A stretch of DNA of 64,000 nucleotides from JAUIEH01 sp964483375 (lineage in GTDB: Bacteria > Pseudomonadota > Alphaproteobacteria > Caulobacterales > Maricaulaceae): the NCBI GenBank assembly GCA_964483375.1, contig CAZABJ010000001.1, positions 1 through 64,000 of the forward strand. The letters run 5' to 3'. A program made the position numbers and the translations under genes. Shown here piece after piece: positions 17,813-26,066 of this stretch (within the stretch, counting starts at the first letter, position 1; each line of letters begins with the position of its first letter). The notes below the pieces were generated by a model. That model was given only the letters and a program-made list of their open reading frames with translations. It was not told where the DNA came from and searched no databases.

Positions 17813-17884
17813 TCAGAGAAAAACGAAAAACACCGCAAACGCGATGGCGAAGTCCGCCGCTTGTCCGGCGAGGCGTCCGATCAC
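17813..17884 (-). CDS. Possible 23-residue hydrophobic peptide
   Basis: The frame starts with GTG at 17884, whose GTGA overlaps the stop of the preceding minus-strand frame, and ends with TGA at 17813. The predicted peptide reads IGRLAGQAADF followed by a strongly hydrophobic tail AIAFAVFFVFL, resembling a single membrane helix. No ribosome site beyond the overlap is visible. The overlap and hydrophobicity argue for a real product; the small size argues caution. Confidence 0.3.
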   Translation of the reverse strand: MIGRLAGQAADFAIAFAVFFVFL

Positions 17885-18204
17885 GCGCGCACCTCGAAAG
17901 TTCCTCCGCAGGGGGCGTGCGCCTCGGACTGGGCCCGAGCATAGACTTCGTTCCAAGCCCGACGCTGCGCCGCATCCGCCCGCAATCCCCGCAATGGCGC
18001 GGGCGTCCGGACGTCAGGAGCCAGAACCGACCCTAAGCCGCGCAAGGGCGCGGCGCGACGGCGGTCGTGCTCAGACTTCTGCGTGTGAGACCCAGGCTCT
18101 CGCCCACGCCGCGGAAACGTCGCCGCCGCCACGCGGGGAACCGGCTGAACGCGCCGCGCTGACGCCGGATGCCGGCTTGGCGGAGGAGAGACATACGTCG
18201 TCAT
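17881..18204 (-). CDS. Possible small protein downstream of phaR
   Basis: An open frame of up to 107 residues lies in the 456-base stretch between the membrane protein at 17794 and phaR. The first 65 residues are proline- and arginine-rich and may not be translated. The last 40, including AAQRRAWNEVYARAQSEAHA and a single Cys, look like an ordinary helix with good codon bias. A TTG inside the frame could be the true start. It follows phaR by 46 bases on the same strand and overlaps the tiny hydrophobic frame downstream. The rest of this stretch shows nothing else supportable. Confidence 0.35.
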   Translation of the reverse strand: MTTYVSPPPSRHPASARRVQPVPRVAAATFPRRGREPGSHTQKSEHDRRRAAPLRGLGSVLAPDVRTPAPLRGLRADAAQRRAWNEVYARAQSEAHAPCGGTFEVRA

Positions 18205-18250
18205 CGGCCCGGCGTCGCAAGAGCCGGACCGAAATTAGGGTTTCGTTGAC

Positions 18251-18901
18251 CTAGTCGGTTGAAGCCGGCTTGGGTCCGGAGATGGCGTCGAGGCGTTTTT
18301 GCAGCGTGTCTATCTGACGACGCATCTCGGCCAACGCTTTGGCATCCTCGCCCCGCGGCGCGGCGGCGGCGTCTTTTGGGGCCTCCGCGTTTTCTGGGCG
18401 TTCTTCACCCGAAGCCCCCCCGGAGAAGGGGGCGAACATGCGCATGGACTGTTCGAACAGGGCCATGTTTTGTCGCGCCTGCTCCCCAAACGCCTCCATC
18501 GCAGCAGTCCCGCCCCAAGCGCCGGCGAAGCGTTCTCGCATGGCCTCGCGTTGATTGAAGAAAGACTCCATCGACATATCGAGGTAACCGGGCACAAGCG
18601 CTTGGACGCTGTCGCCGTAAAAGCGGATAAGCCTGCGCAAGAACGCCGTCGGAAGCAGGTTTTGCCCCCGGCTTTCTTGTTCGAATATAATTTGAGTAAG
18701 AACCGAACGGGTAATGTCGTCGCCTGACTTCGCGTCATAAACGACGAAGTCGTGGCCCTCTTTGACCATATTGGAAAGGTCATCTAGAGTGACATAAGAA
18801 CTTGTCGCCGTGTTATAGAGTCGGCGATTTGCATATTTTTTTACGACAACGACATCCGAGTCGCCTGTCGTTTCACTTTTACTTTTCGCCTTGCCCGTCA
18901 A
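18251..18901 (-). CDS. phaR: Polyhydroxyalkanoate synthesis repressor PhaR
   Basis: PhaR binds DNA upstream of PHA genes and is released when it binds PHA granules. The N-terminal domain VVVKKYANRRLYNTATSSYVT is diagnostic, followed by DDLSNMVKEGHDFVVYDAKSG and the PHB-accumulation regulatory helices (RSVLTQIIFEQES, then LLPTAFLRRLIRFYGDS). The C-terminal 70 residues are Ala/Glu-rich and end in a short coiled coil (LAEMRRQIDTLQKRLDAI). The start is TTG at 18901, supported by a strong GGGAGGAG ribosome site 5-7 bases upstream and the lack of a better ATG. It is divergent from phaA, across a 173-base region likely to contain its operator. Confidence 0.95.
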   Translation of the reverse strand: MTGKAKSKSETTGDSDVVVVKKYANRRLYNTATSSYVTLDDLSNMVKEGHDFVVYDAKSGDDITRSVLTQIIFEQESRGQNLLPTAFLRRLIRFYGDSVQALVPGYLDMSMESFFNQREAMRERFAGAWGGTAAMEAFGEQARQNMALFEQSMRMFAPFSGGASGEERPENAEAPKDAAAAPRGEDAKALAEMRRQIDTLQKRLDAISGPKPASTD

Positions 18902-19074
18902 AGGGGCTCCTCCCTTTATCTTTTCGTGCGCGTCTTCAGCGTCGTGCGCCGGCGCGCCGGTTCAGGCTATGCTGCGCGTGTCCGAAAACGCGCGCAAACT
19001 TCGTCGCCTGCCGCGTCATCTTACTGAAACACGCTGCCCTCGTCGTCTGTGAAAATGGAAAAAGGTGCGCACCA

Positions 19075-20250
19075 ATGACACATGTCGTCATCGCTTCCGC
19101 CGCTCGCACGCCGGTCGGTTCCTTCAACGGCTCTTTCGCCGATACGCCCGCCCATGAGCTTGGACGCGTCGCCGTCGAAGCCGTGCTCGCGCGCGCCGGC
19201 GTGTCGCCGGCCGAGGTGAGCGAAGTCATTTTGGGACAGGTCCTGACCGCCGCGTCGGGTCAGAACCCCGCGCGCCAAGCGGCGATCAACGCGGGTCTGC
19301 CGAAAGAGACCACCGCCTATGGCGTCAATCAGGTCTGCGGGTCGGGCCTGCGCGCGGTGGCGTTGGGCTCCCAAGCCATTCAGTGCGGAGATTCCGACAT
19401 CGTCGTCGCAGGCGGCCAGGAGAGCATGAGCCTCGCCCCGCACGCCGCCCGCTTTCGCGCCGGCCACAAGATGGGCGACCTTTCGATGATCGACACCATG
19501 ATCAAAGACGGTCTCTGGGACGCCTTTAACGGCTACCACATGGGTCAAACCGCCGAGAACGTCGCGGAGAAATGGCAGATCACCCGCGACGAGCAGGACG
19601 CCTTCGCCACCGCCTCGCAGAACAAAGCGGAGGCCGCCCGCAATGCCGGCAAGTTCGACGATGAAATCTCTGCGGTGACCATCAAGCATCGCAAGGGCGA
19701 CATCGTGGTCGACAAAGACGAGTATATTCGCGACGGCGTGACGGTTGATTCCATCGCCAAGCTGCGTCCGGCCTTCAACAAAGAAGGCACGGTCACCGCG
19801 GCGAACGCTTCAGGCATCAATGACGGCGCGGCCGCCGTGGTGCTTATGAGCGCGGCGGAAGCGGAAAGACGCGGCGTGACGCCGATGGCGCGCATCGCCT
19901 CTTGGGCGACCGCAGGGGTGGACCCCGCCGTGATGGGAACCGGGCCAATCCCCGCCAGCCGGCGCGCTCTCGAAAAAGCCGGATGGAGCGTTGAGGACCT
20001 GGACCTCGTGGAAGCCAACGAGGCCTTCGCCGCTCAAGCCTGTGCCGTGAACAAGGACATGGGCTGGAACCCCGACATCGTGAACGTGAACGGCGGGGCC
20101 ATCGCCATCGGCCACCCAATCGGCGCGTCAGGCGCTCGGGTGCTCAACACCTTGTTGTTTGAAATGGTGCGCCGCGACGCCAAGAAGGGCCTCGCCACGC
20201 TGTGCATCGGCGGGGGCATGGGTGTCGCCATGTGCATTGAGCGGGACTGA
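19075..20250 (+). CDS. phaA: Acetyl-CoA C-acetyltransferase (beta-ketothiolase) PhaA
   Basis: PhaA condenses two acetyl-CoA into acetoacetyl-CoA, the first step to poly-hydroxybutyrate. The protein has 391 residues, the standard thiolase length. It has VIASAARTPVGSFNGSFAD, the nucleophile in NQVCGSGLRAVALGSQAI near residue 88, GGQESMSLAPH, VEANEAFAAQACAVN, NVNGGAIAIGHPIGASGARVL, and the second catalytic Cys in GGGMGVAMCIERD. The ATG at 19075 begins MTHVVIASAART as in the family; the longer upstream frame runs into the phaR promoter. It is divergent from phaR. A 9-bp GC-rich hairpin follows the stop. Confidence 0.96.
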   Translation: MTHVVIASAARTPVGSFNGSFADTPAHELGRVAVEAVLARAGVSPAEVSEVILGQVLTAASGQNPARQAAINAGLPKETTAYGVNQVCGSGLRAVALGSQAIQCGDSDIVVAGGQESMSLAPHAARFRAGHKMGDLSMIDTMIKDGLWDAFNGYHMGQTAENVAEKWQITRDEQDAFATASQNKAEAARNAGKFDDEISAVTIKHRKGDIVVDKDEYIRDGVTVDSIAKLRPAFNKEGTVTAANASGINDGAAAVVLMSAAEAERRGVTPMARIASWATAGVDPAVMGTGPIPASRRALEKAGWSVEDLDLVEANEAFAAQACAVNKDMGWNPDIVNVNGGAIAIGHPIGASGARVLNTLLFEMVRRDAKKGLATLCIGGGMGVAMCIERD

Positions 20251-20266
20251 TCCGGAAACCGGGAAG

Positions 20267-20288
20267 GGCGCTCGCTCCGGCGAGCGCC
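20267..20288 (+). terminator. GC-rich hairpin after phaA
   Basis: GGCGCTCGC and GCGAGCGCC form a perfect 9-bp stem with a TCCG tetraloop, starting 17 bases after the phaA stop. No run of T follows, so it may be a weak or Rho-assisted terminator or a transcript-stabilising hairpin. It also lies downstream of the convergent membrane gene ending at 20399. Confidence 0.55.
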
Positions 20289-20398
20289 TATCGGGCGTCG
20301 TCGCAAGAGATCGCGTCGCTCTCAAGACCGCGTTGGATCAAACGGGGCGTGCTTGGTCGACTGGTGGTCCGCCAGTCGCGGTCTGGCCGCCCTTTGAC

Positions 20399-20992
20399 CT
20401 AGGCTTCTGAAAAGGCGTTGGGGAACATCCGGCGTTCCACCGCGTCCATGGCTCCCGCGATAACCGAGCCCCATACCGCTGTGACGAGCGCGGCGGCGGC
20501 GATAATGGCGAAGACGCCGGTGATGCCGGCGACGTCCTGGCGTTGCACCGCACTGGCTGCGAATACGACCAGGCACACCACCACCAAAAGCACCGTGGGC
20601 TGGAACCGCGACCAGAAGCCCGATGCGGAGGGACGCACCCGCGTCACCCAGCGGAACACCAGCAATGCGCCTGTGAGATAAGCGTAGATCGGGGCCAAAA
20701 CGTCCCGAAAGACCCCGTCGCCGGCGTCGCCGCTTGTGGAAAACGTGATCGAGCCGTCTTCGCCCTCGGTGAGATACGGCGCGAAATTCACGTAGGGCAG
20801 GGCGTCCGCCAGTTGGACAAAGCCGGCCATCGCGCCGATCACCAGCGGCTCGGCGGCGGGAAACGACGTGGCGGCAATGGCGGCGGTGGCGACGATCAAC
20901 ACCGCACCGGTCGCGACGGCGGGTGCGCGTTGGGACGCCCGAACCATTCCTGTCGCGAGCCCGACTATCGCTCGCAGCACCCATCCCTGCAT
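20399..20992 (-). CDS. Membrane protein of unknown function
   Basis: A 197-residue protein with about four hydrophobic segments: residues 27-43, 47-65, 104-118 and two more near 130-185. A polar, probably periplasmic loop NFAPYLTEGEDGSITFSTSGDAG lies between the second and third. The tail AMDAVERRMFPNAFSEA is amphipathic. The start is ATG at 20992. It sits between phaA and phaB on the opposite strand, so it is unlikely to share their transcript. No family is recognised, and a link to PHA metabolism is not shown. Confidence 0.7.
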   Translation of the reverse strand: MQGWVLRAIVGLATGMVRASQRAPAVATGAVLIVATAAIAATSFPAAEPLVIGAMAGFVQLADALPYVNFAPYLTEGEDGSITFSTSGDAGDGVFRDVLAPIYAYLTGALLVFRWVTRVRPSASGFWSRFQPTVLLVVVCLVVFAASAVQRQDVAGITGVFAIIAAAALVTAVWGSVIAGAMDAVERRMFPNAFSEA

Positions 20993-21202
20993 GACGCGCC
21001 CCCATATCCCCTGCCGCGTATTCGCTTTTCAGCGCATCATGGCCGCCGCGGGCAAGCTCGGCCACCGTTTTCGCGCCGCAGGCGCGTCAAAGACGGTGAC
21101 GATTGTCCTTTGTCGCAGCCCGCACAATGCGCCTATCGTTCACGCTCCGCTCGAATCCAACAATGAACATCATCGCGATAGGCGAGACTTGGGAGGAACA
21201 CC

Positions 21203-21925
21203 ATGGGGCGAGTAGCAGTCGTCACCGGCGGCACGCGCGGCATCGGCCGAGCGATTTCCGAAGGCCTGAAAAACGCAGGCTACACGGTGGCCGCAAATTT
21301 TGCGGGCAATGAAGAGCGCGCCAAGCAATGCGCCGATGAAATCGGCGTATCGGTCTATAAGTGGGACGTCGCCAACTACGAAGACTGCGTGGCGGGCGTG
21401 GCGAAAATCGAGGCCGAGCTAGGCCCCGTCGACATCGTCGTCAACAATGCGGGCATCACCCGCGATGGCACGATGAAAAAAATGACCCATGACATGTGGC
21501 AGGAGGTTCTCGACGTGAACCTCGGGGGTTGTTTCAACATGGCCAAAGCCTGTTGGGAGGGCATGAACGCGCGCGGGTTCGGCCGCATCGTGAATATCGG
21601 CTCCATCAACGGCCAAGCCGGTCAATACGGACAAGTGAACTACGCCGCCGCCAAGTCCGGGATTCACGGCTTCACCAAAGCGCTCGCCCAAGAGGGCGCG
21701 CGCGCGAACATCACAGTGAACGCCATCGCCCCGGGTTACATCGACACGGACATGGTGGCCGCGGTGCCCGACGATGTGCTGGAGAAGATCAAAAAACGCA
21801 TTCCCGTCGGTCGCCTCGGTCATGCCGAGGAAATCGCCCGCGGCGTGCTGTTTTTGGTCGCCGATGACGCGGGATTCGTGACCGGCTCGACCATGTCGCT
21901 CAACGGCGGACAGCACATGTATTAG
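21203..21925 (+). CDS. phaB: Acetoacetyl-CoA reductase PhaB
   Basis: PhaB reduces acetoacetyl-CoA to (R)-3-hydroxybutyryl-CoA with NADPH. The 240-residue classical SDR has the T-G-G-T-R-G-I-G cofactor motif at the N-terminus, NNAGITRDGTMKKMTHDMWQ, a catalytic Ser in IVNIGSINGQAGQYGQ, Tyr and Lys in NYAAAKSG, NAIAPGYIDTDMV, and the ending SLNGGQHMY that is characteristic of PhaB. The ATG at 21203 follows a GGGAGGA ribosome site. It lies about 950 bases after phaA in the same direction, with a membrane gene on the other strand between. The PHA synthase gene is not in the window. Confidence 0.96.
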   Translation: MGRVAVVTGGTRGIGRAISEGLKNAGYTVAANFAGNEERAKQCADEIGVSVYKWDVANYEDCVAGVAKIEAELGPVDIVVNNAGITRDGTMKKMTHDMWQEVLDVNLGGCFNMAKACWEGMNARGFGRIVNIGSINGQAGQYGQVNYAAAKSGIHGFTKALAQEGARANITVNAIAPGYIDTDMVAAVPDDVLEKIKKRIPVGRLGHAEEIARGVLFLVADDAGFVTGSTMSLNGGQHMY

Positions 21926-21959
21926 AGGCCCGGTCGGGCGCTTGAGCAGAGCGGCGGAC

Positions 21960-21980
21960 GCGGCGCCGCAAAAGCGCCGC
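21960..21980 (+). terminator. Hairpin between phaB and the secreted-protein gene
   Basis: GCGGCGC and GCGCCGC form a 7-bp stem around a CGCAAAA loop, 35 bases after the phaB stop. There is no T-tract. It may be a weak terminator or a leader hairpin of the next gene, which starts 24 bases later. Confidence 0.4.
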
Positions 21981-22003
21981 AAGCGCGTGATGTAAGGGTT
22001 TGC

Positions 22004-22861
22004 ATGAAACAGTATGCACGAATCCTTCTCGGCGCGGCGGCGTTAAGCTTAAGCGTCCCCGCCCTGGCGGAGGCCCAAGCCACCCGAAGCGTCCGCAGCA
22101 TTCTGGTCGGCGAAGCGGATGGCACGGGCGTCATGTCCTACATGACCGCGGACAATTCGGCGCGATTCGTTCTCGACATCGGCTTGAACGACGCCTTGCT
22201 GCAATTTGAGGGCGCCGCGGAAATCTACGCTTTGGAGGCGGAGTCCGGCGCAGGCGGCGACATCCTCTATGTCAACGACGTCGGGCGGACCATGGCGCGG
22301 ATCAACGCGCGCGACGCGGTGACCCTGTACACCGCCGAAGCGCCGGAAGGCGTCGCGGCCTATGAACTGGCGGAGGCGGTCTCCCTTCGTCTGCCCCCCA
22401 TCGGCCGGAACCGAACGGTTGACGCGTCGCTTACCGCGGGCGCGCTGGGGGCCGAGGACGCCGACGTCCTCGCCGACGTGGGGGCCCTCCCACGCGGAGC
22501 CGCGCCGGAGACCGATGAAATGGAGCGTGCGCTCGACACGCTGCGGGCGCGCCTGAACGACGCCGCCGATCGCGACGTCGTCGTCGCCGTCCCCGCCCCC
22601 CGCGACGATCGCGACCGCACGATTTACGCCGATGCGGCCTGGATCGCGGCGGCGGCCTTCGCAGGCTTGGCGGAGGATCCTGTCGCTGAAACCGCTTTTG
22701 CGCGCATCCAGGGCGTGTCGTTCGTCCGCGCCGGCGGGGCCGACGTGGATGTGGAGGACGACGTGGTGTTTATCGGCGTCGACACCGCGCAAGGGTATGC
22801 GGGCAGGCCGTCCTCCGAGCGCATCGCCCGAGACGTGCGCCGCGCCTACCAAGCCGGCTAA
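22004..22861 (+). CDS. Secreted protein of unknown function
   Basis: A 285-residue protein with a Sec signal peptide (MKQYARILLGAAALSLSVPALAEA, cleavage near AEA-QA). The mature part has a beta-rich N-terminal half (SILVGEADGTGVMSYMTADNSARFVLDIGL) and a helical C-terminal half ending ARDVRRAYQAG. It is acidic, with many Asp and Ala residues, and has no cysteine in the mature chain. I cannot assign a family with confidence. The start ATG at 22004 is 78 bases after phaB. The gene overlaps the convergent cupin gene by 4 bases. Confidence 0.75.
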   Translation: MKQYARILLGAAALSLSVPALAEAQATRSVRSILVGEADGTGVMSYMTADNSARFVLDIGLNDALLQFEGAAEIYALEAESGAGGDILYVNDVGRTMARINARDAVTLYTAEAPEGVAAYELAEAVSLRLPPIGRNRTVDASLTAGALGAEDADVLADVGALPRGAAPETDEMERALDTLRARLNDAADRDVVVAVPAPRDDRDRTIYADAAWIAAAAFAGLAEDPVAETAFARIQGVSFVRAGGADVDVEDDVVFIGVDTAQGYAGRPSSERIARDVRRAYQAG

Positions 22862-23307
22862 GGCGTCGGCCGCCAATCCGGCGGAGCGAGCTCGAAGCCT
22901 TCAAAGGCGAAGCCCGGCGCGACGGTGCAGCCCACAAGCGTCCAAGCGCCGAGGCTTTCCGCCGTCTGCCACCATCCCGCCGGAACCACGCCTTGCGGCC
23001 GCTCGCCTGCGCGCAGATTGGGCCCGAGCCGAAACGGCTGGGCGTTTTTGCCATCGGGAGACAGCGTCAACGCCAGCGGCCCGCCCGCATGCCAGTGCCA
23101 GATTTCCGCAGCGTCCACCCGATGCCAAGCTGACAGGTCGCCGGCTTCAAGCAGGTAGTAAATCGCGGTGCCGCGCGACCGGCCGGTTTCGTCCGCTGCA
23201 GCATCGCGGAACGTTTCGCGATACCAACCGCCTTCGGGGTGTCGTTCGAGCTTTAAGAGCGCGATGATTTCTTTGGCGGGCATATCGCCCATGGGCGCGC
23301 CGACCAT
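22858..23307 (-). CDS. Cupin-superfamily protein (DUF985/cupin_5)
   Basis: A single-domain cupin of 149 residues. The opening KEIIALLKLERHPEGGWYRETFR is typical of DUF985, followed by TAIYYLLEAGDLSAWHRVDAAEIWHWHAGGPLAL, which holds the metal- or ligand-binding histidines. QGVVPAGWWQTAESLGAWTLVGCTVAPGFAFEGFELA is the conserved second half. The biochemical role of this family is not settled. The ATG at 23307 follows the gloB stop by 3 bases, so the two are probably co-transcribed; a downstream ATG at 23292 is an alternative start. Confidence 0.9.
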   Translation of the reverse strand: MVGAPMGDMPAKEIIALLKLERHPEGGWYRETFRDAAADETGRSRGTAIYYLLEAGDLSAWHRVDAAEIWHWHAGGPLALTLSPDGKNAQPFRLGPNLRAGERPQGVVPAGWWQTAESLGAWTLVGCTVAPGFAFEGFELAPPDWRPTP

Positions 23308-23310
23308 GGC

Positions 23311-24075
23311 TTAGAACACGTCCTTGCGGCGACGGACCTCAGCGAAGGTCGCCACCGCATCGCCTCTGTGCCCCATCGCCGATTGCAGGCTTTCGTCGTC
23401 AGCGCGCAAGAAAGGGTTGGCGGCGCGCTCCGCGCCCAGCGTGGTGGGAACAGTGGGCTCGCCGCGCGCGCGTTTTTCGTCGACCTCCGCGGCATAGGCC
23501 TTCAGCGCGGGGTTGCTCGGGTCGACCGACAGCGCGAAACGCGCATTGCTCTGGGTGTATTCATGCGCGCAATAGATCACCGTGTCGTCCGGCCAATCTG
23601 CGAAGCGCGAAAGGCTCGACCACATCTGCGCCGGCGTGCCCTCGAACAGTCGGCCGCAGCCAAGCGCAAACAGCGTATCGCCCACAAACGCGATCCGGTC
23701 AGCGGCGAAGTGGTAGACGATGTGCCCCAGCGTGTGTCCGGGCGTCTCGAAGACCTGCGCGCGGCTCTCCCCAAGGGCGACCCCGTCGCCGTCGCTGACC
23801 CAAACGTCGCCGGCTGGAATGCGGTGTTTATCCGCGGCCGGGGCGACCACTTTGGCGCCGGTCATGGCCTTGAGCCGTTCATTCCCGCCGGCATGGTCAA
23901 AGTGATGATGGGTGTTCCAGATCTGCGTAATTCGCCAGCCGGCCTCATCCGCCGCCTTGGCGATCGCGTCGGCGTCCGGCGTGTCGATGGCGGCGGTTTC
24001 CCCACTCGCGTCGTCATGGGCGAGGAAACCGTAATTGTCCGACAGACAAGGGAAGCGGAGGACGCGCAACGCCAT
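23311..24075 (-). CDS. gloB: Hydroxyacylglutathione hydrolase (glyoxalase II) GloB
   Basis: GloB hydrolyses S-lactoylglutathione to lactate and glutathione. The 254-residue metallo-beta-lactamase-fold protein has FPCLSDNYGFLAHD, the metal motif NTHHHFDHAGGN, ETPGHTLGHIVYHF, FVGDTLFALGCGRLFEGT and YCAHEYTQSNARFA, all typical of glyoxalase II. The C-terminal GEPTVPTTLGAERAANPFLR segment is the glutathione-binding helix region, ending FAEVRRRKDVF. The ATG at 24075 is preceded by CCGGAG. It is divergent from the methyltransferase at 24153, a pairing often seen in alphaproteobacteria. Confidence 0.96.
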   Translation of the reverse strand: MALRVLRFPCLSDNYGFLAHDDASGETAAIDTPDADAIAKAADEAGWRITQIWNTHHHFDHAGGNERLKAMTGAKVVAPAADKHRIPAGDVWVSDGDGVALGESRAQVFETPGHTLGHIVYHFAADRIAFVGDTLFALGCGRLFEGTPAQMWSSLSRFADWPDDTVIYCAHEYTQSNARFALSVDPSNPALKAYAAEVDEKRARGEPTVPTTLGAERAANPFLRADDESLQSAMGHRGDAVATFAEVRRRKDVF

Positions 24076-24152
24076 AACGATCTCCGGTGGCGGCAAAGGG
24101 CGCGCGCAGCGTAGCATCCTACCGGCGCAAAGAAAGGAGCCGGCGAACGCTG

Positions 24153-24890
24153 ATGCGCTTGACGGTGGAGGAACTCGCACGGTTTTACGGCTGCCCGCGC
24201 GGTGAGGCGGCGCAGTCGCTTATCGCGCGCCGGGTCATGGCGTTGTGGCCGCATCTCAACGGTTTGGACGTGCTCGGCGTGGGGTTCGCTGAACCCTATC
24301 TCGCGCCTTACCGCCCCGGCGCGCGCCGTCTGATCGCTCTATCGCCCGCCGCTCAAGGGGCGCGGCCTTGGCCGAGGGAGGGGCGGAATGTTTGCGCGCT
24401 TGGCCCTGAGCACAGCTTGCCGTTCCGCGACAGCGCGTTCGATCGCATTCTGCTCGCCCATCTTCTCGAAGAAGCCGATGCGTTGTCCGGCACGCTCGCG
24501 GAAGCGAGCCGCGCGCTGGCCCCGTCCGGACGCATCATGCTCATCGCGACCCACCGTACGGGCCTTTGGGCGCGCGCCGAGCGGACGCCTTTCGGCCATG
24601 GCCGGTCGTTTAGTCGTGGGCAATTGACGCGATTGTTGGAGGGCGCGGGGCTTGAGCCGCGCTTTTGGGCGGGCGCATTGTTCGCTCCGCCGGTGGAGTG
24701 GCCGATGGTCACCCGCGCCGCCCTGGCGTGGGAGCGGACGGGCGAGCGCATTTGGCCCGGTTTAGGCGGGGTGATCCTCGTGGAGGCGGTGAAGCAGGTT
24801 TATGCGAACCGCGGGAAGCCTGCGCGGCGGCCGGTCTTTCAACCTGCGCCGGCTCCCGTCGGAGAGCCGCGCCCCGCCTGGCGAGCTTGA
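24153..24890 (+). CDS. SAM-dependent methyltransferase-like protein
   Basis: A 245-residue protein with a Rossmann methyltransferase fold. LNGLDVLGVGFAEPYLAPYRPGARR corresponds to motif I. PFRDSAFDRILLAHLLEEADALSGTLAEASRALAPSGRIMLI gives the later strands, and RTGLWARAERTPFGHGRSFSRGQLTRLLEGAGL is a segment conserved in the group found beside gloB. The motif I loop is degenerate (V-G-F-A), so SAM binding is likely but not certain. The start ATG at 24153 is used; the frame extends further upstream without support. It is divergent from gloB and 63 bases before hisC. Confidence 0.78.
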   Translation: MRLTVEELARFYGCPRGEAAQSLIARRVMALWPHLNGLDVLGVGFAEPYLAPYRPGARRLIALSPAAQGARPWPREGRNVCALGPEHSLPFRDSAFDRILLAHLLEEADALSGTLAEASRALAPSGRIMLIATHRTGLWARAERTPFGHGRSFSRGQLTRLLEGAGLEPRFWAGALFAPPVEWPMVTRAALAWERTGERIWPGLGGVILVEAVKQVYANRGKPARRPVFQPAPAPVGEPRPAWRA

Positions 24891-24953
24891 TGCCCCCGGC
24901 CGGGGCGCGATATCGCTGTCTGACACTCACTCGGTTCAAAAAAAGCGCTGGAA

Positions 24954-26066
24954 ATGATGGAAACGCCCGCCGCCATGGGGCCCGCGCCGCGGCCCGGCAT
25001 TCTCGACATCACCCCGTATCGCGGCGGCGACGCCGGCGAACCCGGCCCGGTCAAGCCGGTGAAGCTCTCGTCAAATGAGAATTGCCTGGGCTGCAGCCCG
25101 CTTGCGAAACAGGCCTTTCTCGCCGCCGGCGACCACCTCGAACTCTATCCCGACGGAGCCGCCGCTGCGTTGCGGGATGCGATCGGCGAGGCGCAGGGGC
25201 TCGATCCTCAGCGCATTGTATGCGGGGGCGGTTCTGACGAGCTTTTGCAGCTCCTGGTGCGTGCTTACGCCGGGCCGGGCGATGAGGTCCTTTATTCCGC
25301 CCATGGGTTTTTGATTTATCGGCTCGCCGCCTTGCAGGTCGGCGCAACGCCGGTGACAGCGCCGGAGACGGACCTGCGCGCCGATGTCGACGCGCTCCTC
25401 GCCGCGGTGACCGAGCGCACGCGCATCGTTTTTCTGGCCAATCCCAACAACCCCACCGGGACATATGTGACCCGGGCGGAGGTCGCGCGCCTGCATGCGG
25501 GGCTGCCCGACACCACGCTTTTGGTGATCGACGGCGCCTATGCGGAGTATCTCGACCGCGAGGACTATGAGTCCGGGTTCGGTTTGGCTCAGACCGCGCC
25601 GAACGTGGTGGCGACGCGCACCTTCTCCAAGATTCATGGCCTGGCCGCGCTCAGGCTTGGCTGGGCGATCGGCCCGGCGTCCGTGATCGACGTGCTCAAT
25701 CGAGTTCGCGGACCGTTCAATGTGAACGCTCCCGCGCTCGCCGCCGGCGTCGCCGCCATCAAGGACGCCGCTTTTCCCGCCCGCTCCAAGGCGCATAATG
25801 ACGAACAGCTCGTCTTTCTCTCTGCAGAAATGCGAGACCTGGGCCTGCTCGCCTGCGAAAGCGTGGGCAATTTCGTGCTTCTGCGGTTTCCTGACCAGCC
25901 CGGCAAAACCGTCGAGGAGGCCGACGCCGCTTTGCGCGCCGCCGGCCTCATCACCCGCCGGGTGGTCCCTTACGGTTTGGCGCATCATCTTCGCGTGACA
26001 GTTGGGGAGGCGGACGCAAACGCCCGCGTCGTTGCGACGTTGCGCGCCTTTATGGGCGCTTCGTGA
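24954..26066 (+). CDS. hisC: Histidinol-phosphate aminotransferase HisC
   Basis: A PLP-dependent class I/II aminotransferase of 370 residues. KLSSNENCLGCSP near residue 40, ELYPDG, CGGGSDELLQLLVRAY, FLANPNNPTGTYV, DGAYAEYLD and TFSKIHGLAALRLGWAIG, where the Lys in S-K binds PLP, match HisC. GNFVLLRF and RVTVGEADAN complete the C-terminal domain. It converts imidazole-acetol phosphate to histidinol phosphate. Because it overlaps tyrA (GTGA), it probably also transaminates aromatic keto acids, as known for HisC enzymes in similar operons. The start is the ATG pair at 24954/24957. Confidence 0.93.
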   Translation: MMETPAAMGPAPRPGILDITPYRGGDAGEPGPVKPVKLSSNENCLGCSPLAKQAFLAAGDHLELYPDGAAAALRDAIGEAQGLDPQRIVCGGGSDELLQLLVRAYAGPGDEVLYSAHGFLIYRLAALQVGATPVTAPETDLRADVDALLAAVTERTRIVFLANPNNPTGTYVTRAEVARLHAGLPDTTLLVIDGAYAEYLDREDYESGFGLAQTAPNVVATRTFSKIHGLAALRLGWAIGPASVIDVLNRVRGPFNVNAPALAAGVAAIKDAAFPARSKAHNDEQLVFLSAEMRDLGLLACESVGNFVLLRFPDQPGKTVEEADAALRAAGLITRRVVPYGLAHHLRVTVGEADANARVVATLRAFMGAS

